Assembly (NCBI GenBank): GCA_003223775.1
Contig: QHWK01000437.1
Location: 1 to 6,899 of the forward strand
Length of the DNA: 6,899 bases
Reading direction: 5' to 3'
Source of the DNA: Acidobacteriota bacterium
GTDB taxonomy: Bacteria; Acidobacteriota; Vicinamibacteria; Vicinamibacterales; CAVVIG01
Position numbers and translations under genes: made by a program. The notes beneath the pieces are model-generated. The model saw nothing but the letters and a program-made list of their open reading frames with translations. It made no database searches and was not told where the DNA came from. How positions within the stretch are numbered: the stretch's first letter is position 1; each line of letters begins with the position of its first letter. Below, one piece after another: positions 6,335 through 6,899 of this stretch.

Positions 6335-6882
6335 GCGGCGGAGCCAACGGCTTCACGCTCTGGTTCACGGGGCTCTCGGGCGCGGGGAAGTCGACGCTCG
6401 CGCAGGGCGTCCGCGACGTGCTCGTCGCGCGCGGGCGCGGCGTCGAGATTCTCGACGGCGACGAGGTGCGGACGAACCTGAGCAAGGGCCTGGGATTCTC
6501 GAAAGAGGATCGGGACACCAACATCCGCCGGATCGGCTACGTCGCGCGGCTCCTCTCGCGCAACGGCGTCGTGGCGATAACCGCCGCGATTTCTCCGTAT
6601 CGCGAGGTGCGGGACGAGGTGCGCCAGAGCCACGACGCGCCGTTCGTCGAGGTGTTCGTGGACTGCTCGCTCGACGAGCTCGTGCGGCGCGACCGCAAAG
6701 GCCTCTACGCGAAAGCGCTCCGGGGCGAGCTGCAGAATTTCACCGGCGTCTCGGATCCGTACGAGCCGCCGCCGGCGCCCGACATTCACGTCAGAAGCGA
6801 TCGTGAAACCGTCGAAGAGTCGCGCGCGAAGATCGTCACGTGGCTCGAGCAGCGCGGGCTGATCCCGTCGTCGCCGCGGTGA
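6331..6882 (+). CDS. cysC: Adenylyl-sulfate kinase (APS kinase)
   Basis: The 183-residue enzyme phosphorylates APS at the 3' position with ATP to give PAPS, in the cytosol. It has the usual length of a standalone CysC. The P-loop GLSGAGKST is at 14-22 and LDGDEVR at 41-47. The APS-kinase signature GFSKEDRDTNIRRIGYVA is at 55-72, ISPYR at 87-91, and DRKGLYAKA followed by FTGVSDPYEPP at 121-147. All key regions are present and the frame is intact. The ATG at 6331 overlaps the sat stop as ATGA, so translation probably depends on coupling to sat. No good Shine-Dalgarno site precedes it, and the lesion in sat could therefore lower CysC output. PAPS feeds either reduction to sulfite or sulfotransferases that decorate glycans; neither kind of user gene is in view. 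Confidence 0.95.
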   Translation: MSGGANGFTLWFTGLSGAGKSTLAQGVRDVLVARGRGVEILDGDEVRTNLSKGLGFSKEDRDTNIRRIGYVARLLSRNGVVAITAAISPYREVRDEVRQSHDAPFVEVFVDCSLDELVRRDRKGLYAKALRGELQNFTGVSDPYEPPPAPDIHVRSDRETVEESRAKIVTWLEQRGLIPSSPR

Positions 6883-6899
6883 GGCGCGGGCGCGTCGCG

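Noticed and set aside
6879..6899. GTG at 6879 overlapping the cysC stop as the start of a further gene
   Set aside because: Only seven codons are visible (reading MRRGRVA), which cannot be told apart from chance. It is possible but unsupported within this window.

Overview
This is a very GC-rich bacterial window with six coding units: three on the + strand at the left, one on the - strand in the middle, and two on the + strand at the right. Gene content (GT4 and GT-C glycosyltransferases, a SanA/YdcF-type envelope domain, sulfate activation) points to a Gram-negative-type cell envelope and surface polysaccharide or glycan work. The base composition, the dockerin-like insertion and the short palindromic intergenic repeats would fit a soil Acidobacteriota-like genome, possibly Vicinamibacteria. 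That placement is an impression from memory and is not demonstrated here.

Layout. Positions 1-216 hold the C-terminal 71 residues of an unrecognised protein. After 4 bases, 221-2065 encodes a two-domain protein: a cytosolic GT4-like glycosyltransferase joined through one transmembrane helix to a SanA/YdcF (DUF218) domain. At 2089-3204 follows a second, standalone GT4 glycosyltransferase with a TTG start. These three read as one operon. A 59-bp cloverleaf-like palindromic repeat (3223-3281) lies between this operon and a convergent gene, whose stop codon falls inside the repeat. That gene (3277-5145, - strand) is a polytopic GT-C (GT39/ArnT-like) glycosyltransferase. Its periplasmic loop carries a roughly 200-residue insertion that includes a dockerin-like EF-hand segment. 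The 128-bp divergent gap (5146-5273) is mostly occupied by an imperfect inverted repeat built from GCAAAG units.

On the right, 5274-6334 is a sat gene (ATP sulfurylase) broken by an internal deletion of about 100-110 bp that also shifts the frame. It overlaps an intact cysC (APS kinase, 6331-6882) by an ATGA junction. Sat and CysC would together make APS and then PAPS. Next to glycosyltransferases, PAPS could serve glycan sulfation as well as sulfate assimilation, but no sulfotransferase or PAPS reductase is visible in the window.

The points most worth a second look are the dockerin-like insert in the GT-C enzyme, the GT4-TM-DUF218 fusion, the two different palindromic repeats bracketing the inverted GT-C gene, and the lesion in sat. 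I see no CRISPR array, tRNA, rRNA, transposase or phage gene, and no clear evidence of an entirely new system.
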